Source: Methanomassiliicoccales archaeon (lineage in GTDB: Archaea; Thermoplasmatota; Thermoplasmata; Methanomassiliicoccales; JACIVX01). From it: 57,035 nucleotides of DNA. How positions within the stretch are numbered: position 1 is the stretch's first letter; each line of letters begins with the position of its first letter. Where the stretch lies: contig JARYLV010000001.1 of NCBI GenBank assembly GCA_029907465.1, positions 140,923-197,957 on the forward strand, written 5' to 3'. Positions 1 to 9,304 of the stretch are shown here, piece after piece. The translations under genes were made by a program, and so were the position numbers. The notes below the pieces were generated by a model that did no database searches, was not told where the DNA came from, and saw only the letters and a list, made by a program, of their open reading frames with translations.

Positions 1-86
1 AGTATCACCCCGAGGCGTCACCAGGACCAACAGACACATCATTCCTCTTTGATGAGTTTGCTTCGATGCTGGAGGGGACACGATGA
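1..86 (+). CDS. carA: Carbamoyl-phosphate synthase small subunit, C-terminal end (partial)
   Basis: Only the last 27 codons are in the window, read from base 3. They contain YHPEASPGP, the characteristic end of the class I glutamine amidotransferase domain of CarA, which holds the catalytic His and Glu. The TGA stop at 84-86 overlaps the carB ATG at 83-85 (ATGA), so the two subunits are translationally coupled. The subunit hydrolyses glutamine and channels ammonia to CarB. The identification rests on a short stretch, but motif and position agree. Confidence 0.9.
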   Translation, partial: YHPEASPGPTDTSFLFDEFASMLEGTR

Positions 87-3000
87 TCGAGAAGAAACTA
101 AAGAAATTGATGGTCATCGGCTCCGGCCCAATTATTATCGGCCAAGCTGCAGAATTCGATTTTTCTGGCTCCCAAGCTTGTAGATCTCTCAGAGAGGAGG
201 GGTTTGAAACCGTTCTCGTGAATTCAAACCCAGCAACTATACAGACTGATTTTGAAACAGCGGATCAAGTATACATCGAACCACTCAATGCTGAAACAGT
301 TGCCATGATTGCTGAGAAAGAGGGGGTCGATGGTATACTCTCAGGCATGGGAGGTCAAACAGCCCTGAACATCTGCTCCGAGCTCGCAGAAAATGGAACA
401 CTCGATCGACTCGGCATCAGACTCCTTGGCACCCAGCCTTTGTCGATCGCCCTCTCGGAAGATCGGGAACTTTTTAGAGACACCATGAAGAAGATCGGTG
501 AGCCGATTCCAAAAAGTATTGCGGTGCGGAACATTGATGATGCAAAGAAGGCCGCAAGTGAATTGGGATACCCAGTGCTCGTGAGACCAGCATATACTCT
601 TGGCGGTACGGGTAGCGGAATTGCCCGGAACGAAGAGGAACTTGAATCCATTGCCGGCAAGGGGCTCATTTACTCACGCATCCATCAGGTCCTGATCGAA
701 GAGAATGTCCTCGGATGGAAGGAATATGAATATGAAGTTATGAGAGATAGCAAAGACAACTGCATCATCGTCTGTAGCATGGAGAATCTTGATCCCATGG
801 GCATCCATACGGGCGAGAGCATTGTTGTCGCGCCCGCGCTTACATTAAGAGATGTTGACCATCAGAGACTTAGGAGCGCGGCGATCAAGATCATAAGGGC
901 TTTAGGGATAGAAGGTGGGTGCAATATCCAATTCGCTTTTAACCCCGAGACTAAAGAGTACAGGGTCATCGAAGTCAACCCGAGGGTTTCAAGGTCCTCA
1001 GCACTCGCATCGAAAGCAACGGGCTATCCGATCGCAAGGGTAGCTGCAAAAATCGCCGTCGGTAAAACACTCGATGAGATCAAGAATAAAATTACTGGAA
1101 AGACCTATGCGGCATTTGAACCTGCAATTGACTACGTGGTTCTCAAAATCCCAAGGTGGCCTTTTGACAAGTTCAGAACAGTCGATCGGAGGATAGGTAC
1201 CCAAATGAAAAGCACCGGAGAGGTCATGGCGATCGGGAGGACGGTTGAGGAGGCGATCATGAAAGCCGTCAGATCTCTCGAGATCGACAAAATGGACCTT
1301 GAACCGGAAAGTTGGAGTGATGCAGAACTCGAAGAAGAACTTACATGTCCAACTGATAAGAGATTGTTCGCGATTGCAGAGGCGATCAGAAGAGGAATGA
1401 ACCTCGAAAGGATCGCCGACCTGACGAAATGGGACATATTCTTCATCAAAAAGATCAAAAACATCATCGATATGGAAGAAGAGATCAAAAACGCGAAGGA
1501 AATCGATAGGGACCTTCTTCTCAGGGCGAAGAAGATGGGGTTCCCCGATGAAACTATCGCGCAACTCCTAAGAGCATCGCCTGAGGAAATCAGGAAACTG
1601 AGGATTTCGCTAGGTATCGTACCAACGTATAAAATGGTCGATACCTGCGCGGCCGAATTCGAAGCCGCGACGCCTTACTTCTACTCAACCTATGAGACAC
1701 ATTGTGAAGCGAAAAAGTCGACGAATAAAAAAGTCGTCATCATTGGTGGAGGGCCGATCCGAATTGGACAAGGGATCGAGTTCGACTATTGCTGCGTCCA
1801 TGGCGTCATGGCACTGCAGGAGGAGGGTATCGACGCAGTGATCATCAACAACAACCCAGAAACGGTCAGCACGGACTATGATATTTCAAACAGACTGTAT
1901 TTCGAGCCACTGACGCTTGAGGATGTTCTCAACGTCATCGAGAAGGAAGATGCCGATGGTGTTATTCTTCAATTCGGGGGCCAGACAGCAGTCAACCTCG
2001 CTGTACCCCTGCAGAAAGCCCTCGAAGGCCGCAAGACGAGAATCTTAGGGACGGATCCAGAAATGATGGATGTCGCAGAGGATCGCAAGCTTTTCTCGGC
2101 GCTCATGGATCGCCTTGGGATTAAGCAACCAGCATCTGGGACAGGATACTCATTCGCAGAGGTCAAGGACATCGCCGCCAAAATAGGCTATCCAGTGCTC
2201 GTGAGACCGAGCTATGTACTCGGCGGCAGAGCAATGGAAATCGTTTATAATGAAAAGGAGCTCGAAACTTATGTCAGTTCGGCTGTCAAGGTCTCAAGGA
2301 AACATCCGATTCTTGTTGATAAGTATCTTTCAAACGCGATTGAGATCGATGTCGATGTCGTTTCCGACGGAGAAGATGTCTTCATTGGAGGCATCTTAGA
2401 ACACATCGAAGAAGCAGGTGTGCATTCAGGCGATGCGACAATGGTCATCCCGCCACAAACCCTGTCAAAGCAAATCATCGATGAGATCATTAGCATCACT
2501 CATAAGGTTGCGCGCGCACTCCAGATCAAGGGTTTGATGAACCTTCAGTTGGCGGTCAAAGACAACGAAGTTTACATGCTTGAGGCCAATCCCCGCGCTA
2601 GTAGGACTGTACCTTTCGTATCAAAGGCAATAGGGATTCCGCTCGCAAAGATTGCGACGAAAGTCATGCTCGGTAAGACGCTGAAGGAACTGGGATTGGT
2701 CGGCGTTGCCCCGTTCGGTCATGTGGCGGTCAAAGCTTCAGTCTTCCCATTTTTGAAACTACCAGGTGTTGACAGTATCTTAGGACCTGAAATGAAGAGC
2801 ACAGGGGAGGTCATGGGGATAGGCGATAGCTTCGAGGAGGCTTGCTACAAGGCATTCATTGCTGCTGGTTACAAGCTCCCCTTGAACGGTAGCGTGTATA
2901 TTACGGTCAGCGATAGGGATAAGGAGGCTGTACTTCCAGTCGCGAGAGAGCTGTGGCAAATGGGCTTTACAATTTATGCAACAAAAGGAACCTCAACTTT

Positions 3001-3322
3001 CCTGAGGAATCACGGGATACAGACAACAACGGTGTACAGAATCAGCGAGAACATTTCGCCTGACGCTCTTGGCCTCATGAGAAAAGGAGAGATTGATCTC
3101 ATTATCAACACACCGACCGAGAGCTCTGGGGCGAGAAGGGATGGGTATATGATGAGACGCCTCGCCGTTGAACTCGAAATACCTTTCATTACCACAATAC
3201 AGGCGGCAAAAGCTACGGTTGGTGCTATAAAATGGGCAAGGGAAAGGAGAATCGATGTCAATGAGCTAAAGAGTTATCACCCTCCTTCAACACCGATCTC
3301 GATCTTAACGCCGCAATCATGA
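83..3322 (+). CDS. carB: Carbamoyl-phosphate synthase large subunit
   Basis: Full-length CarB (1079 aa, usual size about 1070). It makes carbamoyl phosphate from bicarbonate, ammonia and two ATP for pyrimidines and arginine. The duplicated architecture is visible: the first synthetase half opens with GSGPIIIGQAAEFDFSG near residue 14 and the second with GGGPIRIGQGIEFDY near residue 554. Each half carries an ATP-grasp domain (LVRPAYTLGG and LVRPSYVLGG). An MGS-like allosteric domain lies at about 935-1075 (YATKGTSTFLRNHGI). It overlaps carA by four bases. Its 3' end overlaps the convergent EamA gene by 65 bases. Confidence 0.98.
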   Translation: MIEKKLKKLMVIGSGPIIIGQAAEFDFSGSQACRSLREEGFETVLVNSNPATIQTDFETADQVYIEPLNAETVAMIAEKEGVDGILSGMGGQTALNICSELAENGTLDRLGIRLLGTQPLSIALSEDRELFRDTMKKIGEPIPKSIAVRNIDDAKKAASELGYPVLVRPAYTLGGTGSGIARNEEELESIAGKGLIYSRIHQVLIEENVLGWKEYEYEVMRDSKDNCIIVCSMENLDPMGIHTGESIVVAPALTLRDVDHQRLRSAAIKIIRALGIEGGCNIQFAFNPETKEYRVIEVNPRVSRSSALASKATGYPIARVAAKIAVGKTLDEIKNKITGKTYAAFEPAIDYVVLKIPRWPFDKFRTVDRRIGTQMKSTGEVMAIGRTVEEAIMKAVRSLEIDKMDLEPESWSDAELEEELTCPTDKRLFAIAEAIRRGMNLERIADLTKWDIFFIKKIKNIIDMEEEIKNAKEIDRDLLLRAKKMGFPDETIAQLLRASPEEIRKLRISLGIVPTYKMVDTCAAEFEAATPYFYSTYETHCEAKKSTNKKVVIIGGGPIRIGQGIEFDYCCVHGVMALQEEGIDAVIINNNPETVSTDYDISNRLYFEPLTLEDVLNVIEKEDADGVILQFGGQTAVNLAVPLQKALEGRKTRILGTDPEMMDVAEDRKLFSALMDRLGIKQPASGTGYSFAEVKDIAAKIGYPVLVRPSYVLGGRAMEIVYNEKELETYVSSAVKVSRKHPILVDKYLSNAIEIDVDVVSDGEDVFIGGILEHIEEAGVHSGDATMVIPPQTLSKQIIDEIISITHKVARALQIKGLMNLQLAVKDNEVYMLEANPRASRTVPFVSKAIGIPLAKIATKVMLGKTLKELGLVGVAPFGHVAVKASVFPFLKLPGVDSILGPEMKSTGEVMGIGDSFEEACYKAFIAAGYKLPLNGSVYITVSDRDKEAVLPVARELWQMGFTIYATKGTSTFLRNHGIQTTTVYRISENISPDALGLMRKGEIDLIINTPTESSGARRDGYMMRRLAVELEIPFITTIQAAKATVGAIKWARERRIDVNELKSYHPPSTPISILTPQS

Positions 3323-4151
3323 TCCCGATTATGACGAGAGAACCGCCAAAGATCGCAATCGTTGATGGAATCTCGCCAAGTAACAGAGCTGCCAAAAGCG
3401 TCGCTCCGACAGGCTCTCCGAGAAAAGAGACGCTAATAAAGGTCGCCGGCAGATATTTTAAAGAATAATTGAAAAGAGTATGGCCAAAGATCGTCGAGAC
3501 GACCGCAAGACCGAAGAAAATCGCGAGCTCCTGCGGCGGATAGGGCCAGAGAGGTGCACCAGTGATTAAACACGCCACCACTAGAAAAATCGAGGAAAAG
3601 GAGTATACAATGAAGACGTAGGTGATGAGACCCATCCTTTGCCTCATCACCCTTCCAGAAATGATGTACATCGATGCGGCAATTGCACCGAGCAGCGCCA
3701 AGAGGTTCCCTATATCCTCGCCGATTCCTACACTCCCTGAATAGATGAGAGTGACACCAGCAAAGCCTACAAATGCGCCGATCATCCAGTGACGAACAGG
3801 CTCACGAAAAAATAAGCTAGAAAGGATGCAAACGATGAGCGGATGGGATGTTACGAGGATGACAGCATTTGCGATTGTTGTTAATTTTACAGCAGAAATG
3901 AAGAAGAAAAAATGAAGGGCGAGCATGAACCCCACGATCGAGAGAGAAATAAGCTGTCTGCTTGACATCTTCTTCAATTCCGCTCGTGAAACACTCACTG
4001 CAACAGGCAGGAGAAGAAGTGAGGTCAGCCCCATACGGTAAGCAGCAATAACAAGAGGAGGAGCATCGCTCCAACGGATAAAAATAGAGGAAAATGAGAT
4101 GCCGATAATGGCAATGAACGCGCAGACATAGGGATTCAGGCGGATTTCCAG
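3258..4151 (-). CDS. EamA/DMT-family transporter (10-TM permease)
   Basis: Hydrophobic protein with two EamA repeats; motifs such as LGEPVGATLLAALLLGE near the end are typical of drug/metabolite exporters. The first in-frame ATG (4034) would remove the first helix. The same frame continues upstream and encodes a normal EamA first segment (NPYVCAFIAIIGISFSSIFI then RWSDAPPLVIAAYR), giving about 290 aa, the family's usual size. Between that segment and the in-frame TAG at 4178-4176 there is no ATG, GTG or TTG; candidate starts are ATT 4163, CTG 4151 or CTG 4139, so the chosen end is provisional. It lies just downstream of the ACT regulator on the same strand, probably co-transcribed. The substrate is unknown; an amino-acid exporter is an inference from the neighbour. 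Confidence 0.85.
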   Translation of the reverse strand: MEIRLNPYVCAFIAIIGISFSSIFIRWSDAPPLVIAAYRMGLTSLLLLPVAVSVSRAELKKMSSRQLISLSIVGFMLALHFFFFISAVKLTTIANAVILVTSHPLIVCILSSLFFREPVRHWMIGAFVGFAGVTLIYSGSVGIGEDIGNLLALLGAIAASMYIISGRVMRQRMGLITYVFIVYSFSSIFLVVACLITGAPLWPYPPQELAIFFGLAVVSTIFGHTLFNYSLKYLPATFISVSFLGEPVGATLLAALLLGEIPSTIAIFGGSLVIIGIMIAALRSRSVLKEGDNSLAH

Positions 4152-4175
4152 ATCAGGTGTAATCGGACAATCCCC

Positions 4176-4676
4176 CTAATGGATCAAGATGCTGCGAACG
4201 CCGCGACACGCTTTGATTGATGGAATCAGTTCTGGTGGGACAGGACTTTCCGTAATAACATAGAGACGGGGCTCCTCCGAGAGCTCAGGGTCATCGACGA
4301 TTGCTTGTCTGATGCTGATACCAGCACTTGCGATAACTCCGGCAACATCTGCGAGTATACCTGGCATTTGGGCATCGACGGGGATGATTTCAATTGCACT
4401 CCAGCCCATGACAGGGGCGACATCCTTAAAAAGAGCAGTAGGGCGCAATTGGGAATATACATTGAGGAGTTCATCGTGTGACATGATCGTTTCAACCGCT
4501 GCTCTGACGATCCTCCTATCAACGCCAGCCGCCCGAGCGACAGCAACGTCTGCGACCTCAACATCACCGCAGAAAATCGTGCGGTCGCTGACGCGCAGCC
4601 CGTACTGGAGTAAGAGCTTGGCGACCTTTGCCTGCGACGGATATCGTCCGAAGTATTTTGCCAATGAACGCCACAT
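4176..4676 (-). CDS. ACT-domain regulatory protein, COG2061-like
   Basis: A 166-aa protein. The N-terminal half (about 1-80) looks like a small helix-turn-helix-type domain (FGRYPSQAKVAKLLLQYGL; DVAVARAAGVDRRIVRAAV). The C-terminal half (about 90-166) is an ACT domain with the usual start PVDAQMPGILADVAGVIASAG. Related archaeal proteins are annotated as allosteric regulators linked to homoserine dehydrogenase. Here it heads a two-gene minus-strand unit with the EamA transporter, so amino-acid-responsive control of transport or aspartate-family synthesis is plausible. No DNA-binding site or ligand can be read from the sequence. Confidence 0.8.
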   Translation of the reverse strand: MWRSLAKYFGRYPSQAKVAKLLLQYGLRVSDRTIFCGDVEVADVAVARAAGVDRRIVRAAVETIMSHDELLNVYSQLRPTALFKDVAPVMGWSAIEIIPVDAQMPGILADVAGVIASAGISIRQAIVDDPELSEEPRLYVITESPVPPELIPSIKACRGVRSILIH

Positions 4677-4942
4677 CTAATCGATACAATGTGGTTCCAA
4701 TAGAAAACGCTTTCCAATTTAATGATTAGTGATGAACAAAATAGTGCTACATTGATCTCATTAAACATCTGAATTGAAGAGTGCGTTGCATCAAGTTGCA
4801 ATATGAATAAGTGGTAATCGGCGCAACTCAATAAGAGTCAAGATCTTTGAACTTCACCAGCAAGCGAGTGGGGGCCTTTTCGATACCAATTCAACAAGAA
4901 ATTAATTATTCTGTATTCCGATCATTAATCCAGGAGGATAAG

Positions 4943-5482
4943 TTGAATTCTGGAGATGGGGAGAAAATACAAGGACAGTCAAAGAAGCCGATAAAAGCCA
5001 CAAAAATCGTAGGAGGCGTAATTATCGCAGTTTGTGTGGTCGCGCTGGTCTTGATTTTCGTGGACATATACGGCACAGACCTCTGGAATTTGAGCCCCGC
5101 TCGAAACCTGGAAGGCACGTGGGAAAGCACCTTTGATTGTATCTATTATGAGCTTGACCCGTTCTTCGAAAACACCAGACAGGTCAAAGTCTGGGGACAG
5201 TTCAGCATGCAACTGCATCAAGACGGTGATTCCGTCAGCGGTATAATGGACATCACACCCACATCGTGGGAGTATCTCACGGAGTACCATATTCCTCCGG
5301 TAAACCACCATTTCCATTTCACAGGATCCGTTGAGGGCGGCAACCTGACTATCACCTCTGACGATACCGCACCTTGGATCATCACGATCAGATTCGCGTT
5401 TACGAGTGACATTATGACCGGCACAATTTCAGGAAACATGATTGACTCAGACCAAAACGCGATCGTTCTTACAAAACAATGA
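4943..5482 (+). CDS. Membrane-anchored hypothetical protein with beta-rich outer domain
   Basis: Family not recognised. The frame is open from 4847, but an excellent ribosome site (AGGAGG at 4932-4937) lies five bases before an in-frame TTG at 4943, giving 179 aa. The first about 20 residues are polar and lysine-rich. One strong hydrophobic segment follows (IVGGVIIAVCVVALVLIFV). About 140 residues of alternating beta-type sequence follow (LEGTWEST, GQFSMQLHQDGDSVSGIMD, GGNLTITSDDT, MTGTISGNM), resembling lipocalin/avidin-like domains that bear the LxGTW pattern. The outer domain probably faces the exterior. It stands alone between diverging or unrelated units. Expression seems likely given the ribosome site; function is unknown. 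Confidence 0.7.
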   Translation: MNSGDGEKIQGQSKKPIKATKIVGGVIIAVCVVALVLIFVDIYGTDLWNLSPARNLEGTWESTFDCIYYELDPFFENTRQVKVWGQFSMQLHQDGDSVSGIMDITPTSWEYLTEYHIPPVNHHFHFTGSVEGGNLTITSDDTAPWIITIRFAFTSDIMTGTISGNMIDSDQNAIVLTKQ

Positions 5483-5998
5483 AAGATAAGGGAAGAAATC
5501 GCTGGGATTAAAATCCGAAGACTCGATTACCAAAAAGGTGGCATATAAAGCCAGGGTAAACGAGAGGTGAGACTCGTCGAATTCGACCAATTTTCAGCTT
5601 TACATCCACTATAAGTGTCAGAGTGGAAATCCATCATTAGCGACTGGTTTATCGATCGTCGATCCATATCTCGGCACATTGTTTCGTTAGTGCATCGAGG
5701 CACTGCAGCGTTCCATTTATTCATATGACTGGATATTCTTCATGACTGTCGGCCTTTCGACATGAAAAATTGAGGAAATTAAAGGATGGTCAAAGGATTC
5801 CTCACTTGCCTCTATTCCTTCTTGATGCAAGTTTTGATCGATTAGGTAGCATTCCAGTCGTCGTGGGCGTAATTCTCAATACTTGAGTACACCGAGATCG
5901 ATACTTAGTAAGTCCTACAAGACTAGCTAGTTGAGCAAGGATGACAGAAAGAATTATAAGCGTGCTAAGTATTGTCACGCTCCGCCCGAGGTGGTATT
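5483..5998. other. Intergenic region before the aromatic operon
   Basis: 516 bases without a convincing gene; the short minus-strand frame at 5527-5724 has no family-like features. The stretch holds an 11-base palindrome (GATCG-T-CGATC, 5654-5664), a small hairpin (GTGC...GCAC near 5690-5703) and, at its right end, the aro operon TATA box. The palindrome could be an operator, but this is only a guess. Confidence 0.5.
5952..5960 (+). promoter_or_regulatory. TATA box of the aromatic operon
   Basis: AATTATAAG is a good archaeal TATA element. Transcription would begin about 26 bases downstream (around 5982), upstream of GTG 5999 but downstream of the alternative TTG 5972. This supports 5999 as the start of the first gene. 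Confidence 0.6.
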
Positions 5999-6790
5999 GT
6001 GCTTGGGAAGAGCATACGCATGGAGCGAATCATGGACAGAAAAACAGGAAGGGCCGTGATTGTGCCGATGGATCATGGCATTTCACTTGGCCCGATCGAT
6101 GGATTGGTTGATATGAAAAAAACGATTGACATGGTAGCGGATGGCGGTGCAACAGCCGTCGTTCTTCACAAAGGAATTGTTCAGTATGGTCATCGTTCGT
6201 TTGGCCGCGACATTGGACTGATAGTTCACCTTTCTGCAAGTACAAATCTCGGCACTGATCCAAATGAAAAAGTCATCGTAACGAGCGTTGAAGAAGCTAT
6301 TAAACTAGGTGCCGATGCTGTCTCGATTCACATCAATCTTGGATCGAACACCGAGTCCCAAATGCTAAGAGATTTTGGGGAGATCGCGAGAAAATGTAAC
6401 GAATGGGGAATGCCCCTGCTCGTGATGATTTACCCCCGAGGAAAAAATATCAGGGACTCTTTCGATGTGGATTTGGTAAAACACTGCGCAAGGGTGGCGG
6501 CGGAACTCGGGGCTGATGTCATCAAGACAAATTACACTGGTGATATCGATTCATTCAAGGAAGTCGTCAAAGGTGCTCTGGCGCCAGTTGTCATCGCGGG
6601 CGGCCCCAAAATGGATTCAGACGAGAGGCTTCTCCAAATGGTCAAAGACTCAATAGAAGCTGGGGGGAAGGGCGTTTCGATCGGCAGGAATGTCTTCCAG
6701 CACAGGGACGTCGTCGGGATCACAAAGGCAATTTCAAAAATCGTTTTAGAAGATGCAAGTGTTGAAGAAGCGATGAGAATACTGATGTGA
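5999..6790 (+). CDS. aroA': 2-amino-3,7-dideoxy-D-threo-hept-6-ulosonate (ADH) synthase
   Basis: First step of the archaeal shikimate entry. It condenses L-aspartate semialdehyde with 6-deoxy-5-ketofructose 1-phosphate in a class I aldolase-type TIM barrel. The conserved opening is present ([13 protein letters not shown] then [20 protein letters not shown]), with the Schiff-base lysine region [10 protein letters not shown] and the phosphate-binding end ([20 protein letters not shown]). GTG 5999 is chosen over TTG 5972 because GAGGTG precedes it at proper spacing, family members begin here, and the TATA-derived start lies after 5972; 263 aa results. It opens a same-strand operon reaching asd, and its substrate is Asd's product. 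Confidence 0.95.
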   Translation: MLGKSIRMERIMDRKTGRAVIVPMDHGISLGPIDGLVDMKKTIDMVADGGATAVVLHKGIVQYGHRSFGRDIGLIVHLSASTNLGTDPNEKVIVTSVEEAIKLGADAVSIHINLGSNTESQMLRDFGEIARKCNEWGMPLLVMIYPRGKNIRDSFDVDLVKHCARVAAELGADVIKTNYTGDIDSFKEVVKGALAPVVIAGGPKMDSDERLLQMVKDSIEAGGKGVSIGRNVFQHRDVVGITKAISKIVLEDASVEEAMRILM

Positions 6791-6794
6791 TCAA

Positions 6795-7838
6795 ATGCCT
6801 GGGGATCGAAAGGGAAGAATCATTTGGGTTAGTGCGGCAAAAGCATCATCTCGAGAAGAGAGAAAGAAAATAGTAACGACGGCATTAGAGAGCGGGTTTG
6901 TGGACATTCTCATCAGAGAAGAAGATAAAGAATTCAAGAAGCTAGGGAAGTTTGATGCTTTCATCCTCAAGGGAGACGAAGTGTTCCTCGATGATTCCCT
7001 CGTTGGACACGTTCTCACAGTCAAGAAGGCCGATGACCTCAGGAAGGCAAGCGAATTGAAAGACAAGATTGAATTCGTTATCATCAAGACTCTTGATTGG
7101 AAAATCATTCCACTTGAGAACCTCATTGCAGAATTTCAAAAGTCGAAAACGAAGCTCCTTGCTTCAACATCAAGCCCAGACGAAGCGAAATTGTTTACGG
7201 AGACGCTCGAGGTCGGCGTTTCGGGCATTGTCATTGAGCCAAATTCTCCCAGGAGCCTAAAGGAGTTTCATGGCGTTGTCTCAAGGGAATTGCCACCGAT
7301 CAAGTTGACTGCAGTACCTGTTAGCAGAATCGTACCGCTATCTTTGGGCGACAGAGTGTGTGTTGATACTTGTTCATTACTTAGAATAGGAGAGGGTATG
7401 CTCGTTGGCTCTCAATCCGCCTGCCTTTTCCTTGTCCATTCAGAGAGCCTTGAAAGCGAGTATGTCGCTTCGAGACCTTTCAGAGTGAATGCTGGGGCAG
7501 TACATGCATACATTCTCGGGCCTGATGGAAAGACAAAGTATCTTTCTGAAATCTCGAGCGGTGACGAGCTACTCGCAGTCGACACTAGCGGGAACTGTAG
7601 GACGGTCGTTGTTGGTAGGGCCAAGATTGAGCGAAGACCTCTCATCCTCGTAGAGATTGATGCAAACGGAAAGAAATACACAACAATCCTTCAGAACGCG
7701 GAAACGATACGGCTTTGCACACCAGATGGTTCAGTTTCTGTGGCAGATTTGAAAGAAGGACAGAAGGTACTGGTAAAACTTGATGAGGGCGGAAGACACT
7801 TTGGCCACGCCATTAATGAAACGATTGTGGAGAGATGA
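6795..7838 (+). CDS. aroB': 3-dehydroquinate synthase II
   Basis: Archaeal-type DHQ synthase (347 aa, normal size), unrelated to bacterial AroB. It oxidatively deaminates and cyclises ADH to 3-dehydroquinate using NAD. Family signatures seen are the conserved core (GDRVCVDTCSLLRIGEGMLV then GSQSACLFLVHSES), FRVNAGAVHAY near residue 230 and YLSEISSGDELLAVD. It starts four bases after ADH synthase and overlaps the next gene by four bases (ATGA). ADH synthase and this enzyme together replace bacterial DAHP synthase and AroB. Confidence 0.95.
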   Translation: MPGDRKGRIIWVSAAKASSREERKKIVTTALESGFVDILIREEDKEFKKLGKFDAFILKGDEVFLDDSLVGHVLTVKKADDLRKASELKDKIEFVIIKTLDWKIIPLENLIAEFQKSKTKLLASTSSPDEAKLFTETLEVGVSGIVIEPNSPRSLKEFHGVVSRELPPIKLTAVPVSRIVPLSLGDRVCVDTCSLLRIGEGMLVGSQSACLFLVHSESLESEYVASRPFRVNAGAVHAYILGPDGKTKYLSEISSGDELLAVDTSGNCRTVVVGRAKIERRPLILVEIDANGKKYTTILQNAETIRLCTPDGSVSVADLKEGQKVLVKLDEGGRHFGHAINETIVER

Positions 7839-9304
7839 TGAGACTTTGCGTTTCTATCGCCGAAAAAAACCTGGAAGATGCAATGGCCGTCGCCAGGAAT
7901 ATTCTTACGAAATCTCCAGATTTAATTGAGATTAGGTTCGACATTATGGATTCCTTGCCGCAGAAGCTCGATGTGTTCAAAGAGATACCAGTTCCTAAGA
8001 TCGCCACACTACGGTCCGTTGACCAAGGTGGAAAGTTCACGGGTACTGATGATGAAAAACTGAAATTCATGGTACGGGCGGCAGAATCAGGATTTGAAGT
8101 CATCGATATCGAATCCAATCCGAACTTGATGAAAATGATTGGGGGCGCGATTCGAAACACGAAGATCATTTGCTCAACGCACGATTTTACTGGCACCCCA
8201 GATGCATCAACGGTGATAGAACTCCTCGTCAAAAATGCTGCGAGGAGTGATATCGCTAAAGTCGCGTTCCAAGTGAACTCAATTCATGATCTATTATCTA
8301 TCATTGACGGGGCCGAAGGCTTCAAGGAAACTGGAAATGAATTCATCATCATCGGGATGGGGGAACTCGGAACCATAACGAGGATTCTCGCACACAAACT
8401 CGGATGCACTTTCACCTATGTTGCAGCTGAACCAGGGAAAGAAACGGCACCAGGTCAGCTCGATATCGAGACAATGAGATTTCTCGGCGACGACCCCATA
8501 ATTACTGGTATAACTGGCTACCCTCTTTCTCACAGTATTTCGCCAATACTTCACAATGCTGCATTTCGAGCTCTTAAAATCCCTGGACGTTATTTGACCT
8601 TCCCCGCGAAAAAAGATGAACTAGAGGATCTTGTGAGCATTGTCATCGATCTGGGGATCCGGGGGCTCAATGTCACGATCCCGCACAAGGAAGATATCAT
8701 TCCTTACATCGATAAAATAGACAGTAGTGCGTCTCAGACTGGCGCAGTTAACACGGTGCTCAACAGGGATGGGACTTTGATCGGCTATAACACTGATCTC
8801 TATGGCGTTGACATGACCTTTAGGAAGAATGGAGTTGATCCTTCAGGAAAAGAAACCCTTATCATCGGTGCTGGAGGCGCAGCGAGAGCTTGCTGTGCAT
8901 ATCTCCTTGGAAAAGGAGCGAAGGTTTATATTGTGAACAGGACACGTGAAAGAGCAGAAGCATTGATCGAGGACTTCGAGAATAAAATACAACTTCTTGA
9001 GACGGCGGAATTGAGACAAAGGAAATTCGATGTCATCATCAACTGCACCCCGCTGGGTATGAAAGGATTTCCAGATACGACACCCGTTAATACAGAAGTC
9101 TTCTCACCGGGTCAATTTGTCTTCGATACAATTTACAATCCTCCCAAGACCAAATTCCTTGAGGATGCCGAGCGGCGTGGCGCTACGATTTCATCTGGTC
9201 TTGAGATGCTCATCGCCCAAGCTGAAAAAGCGTTTGAGATTTGGACAGGCGTCACCCCGCCACACGAGATCATGTTGGCCGCTGCGCAGGAGGCACTGAC
9301 ATGA
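7835..9304 (+). CDS. aroDE: Bifunctional 3-dehydroquinate dehydratase / shikimate dehydrogenase
   Basis: A fusion of two consecutive shikimate enzymes (489 aa). Residues 1 to about 215 are type I dehydroquinase, with Glu32 in EIRFD, catalytic His116 in STHDF and Schiff-base Lys142 in IAKVAF. After a short linker, residues about 222-489 are AroE: shikimate-binding SHSISP (231-236), catalytic Lys284 in NVTIPHKED, Asp320 in GYNTD and the NADP loop GAGGAAR (344-350). The fusion converts dehydroquinate to shikimate. It overlaps both neighbours by four bases. The same order of fusion occurs in plants and some prokaryotes. Confidence 0.96.
   Translation: MMRLCVSIAEKNLEDAMAVARNILTKSPDLIEIRFDIMDSLPQKLDVFKEIPVPKIATLRSVDQGGKFTGTDDEKLKFMVRAAESGFEVIDIESNPNLMKMIGGAIRNTKIICSTHDFTGTPDASTVIELLVKNAARSDIAKVAFQVNSIHDLLSIIDGAEGFKETGNEFIIIGMGELGTITRILAHKLGCTFTYVAAEPGKETAPGQLDIETMRFLGDDPIITGITGYPLSHSISPILHNAAFRALKIPGRYLTFPAKKDELEDLVSIVIDLGIRGLNVTIPHKEDIIPYIDKIDSSASQTGAVNTVLNRDGTLIGYNTDLYGVDMTFRKNGVDPSGKETLIIGAGGAARACCAYLLGKGAKVYIVNRTRERAEALIEDFENKIQLLETAELRQRKFDVIINCTPLGMKGFPDTTPVNTEVFSPGQFVFDTIYNPPKTKFLEDAERRGATISSGLEMLIAQAEKAFEIWTGVTPPHEIMLAAAQEALT

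Noticed and set aside
5972-6000. TTG 5972 as start of ADH synthase
   Set aside because: It lies upstream of the predicted transcription start, and family proteins begin at the GTG 5999 position.
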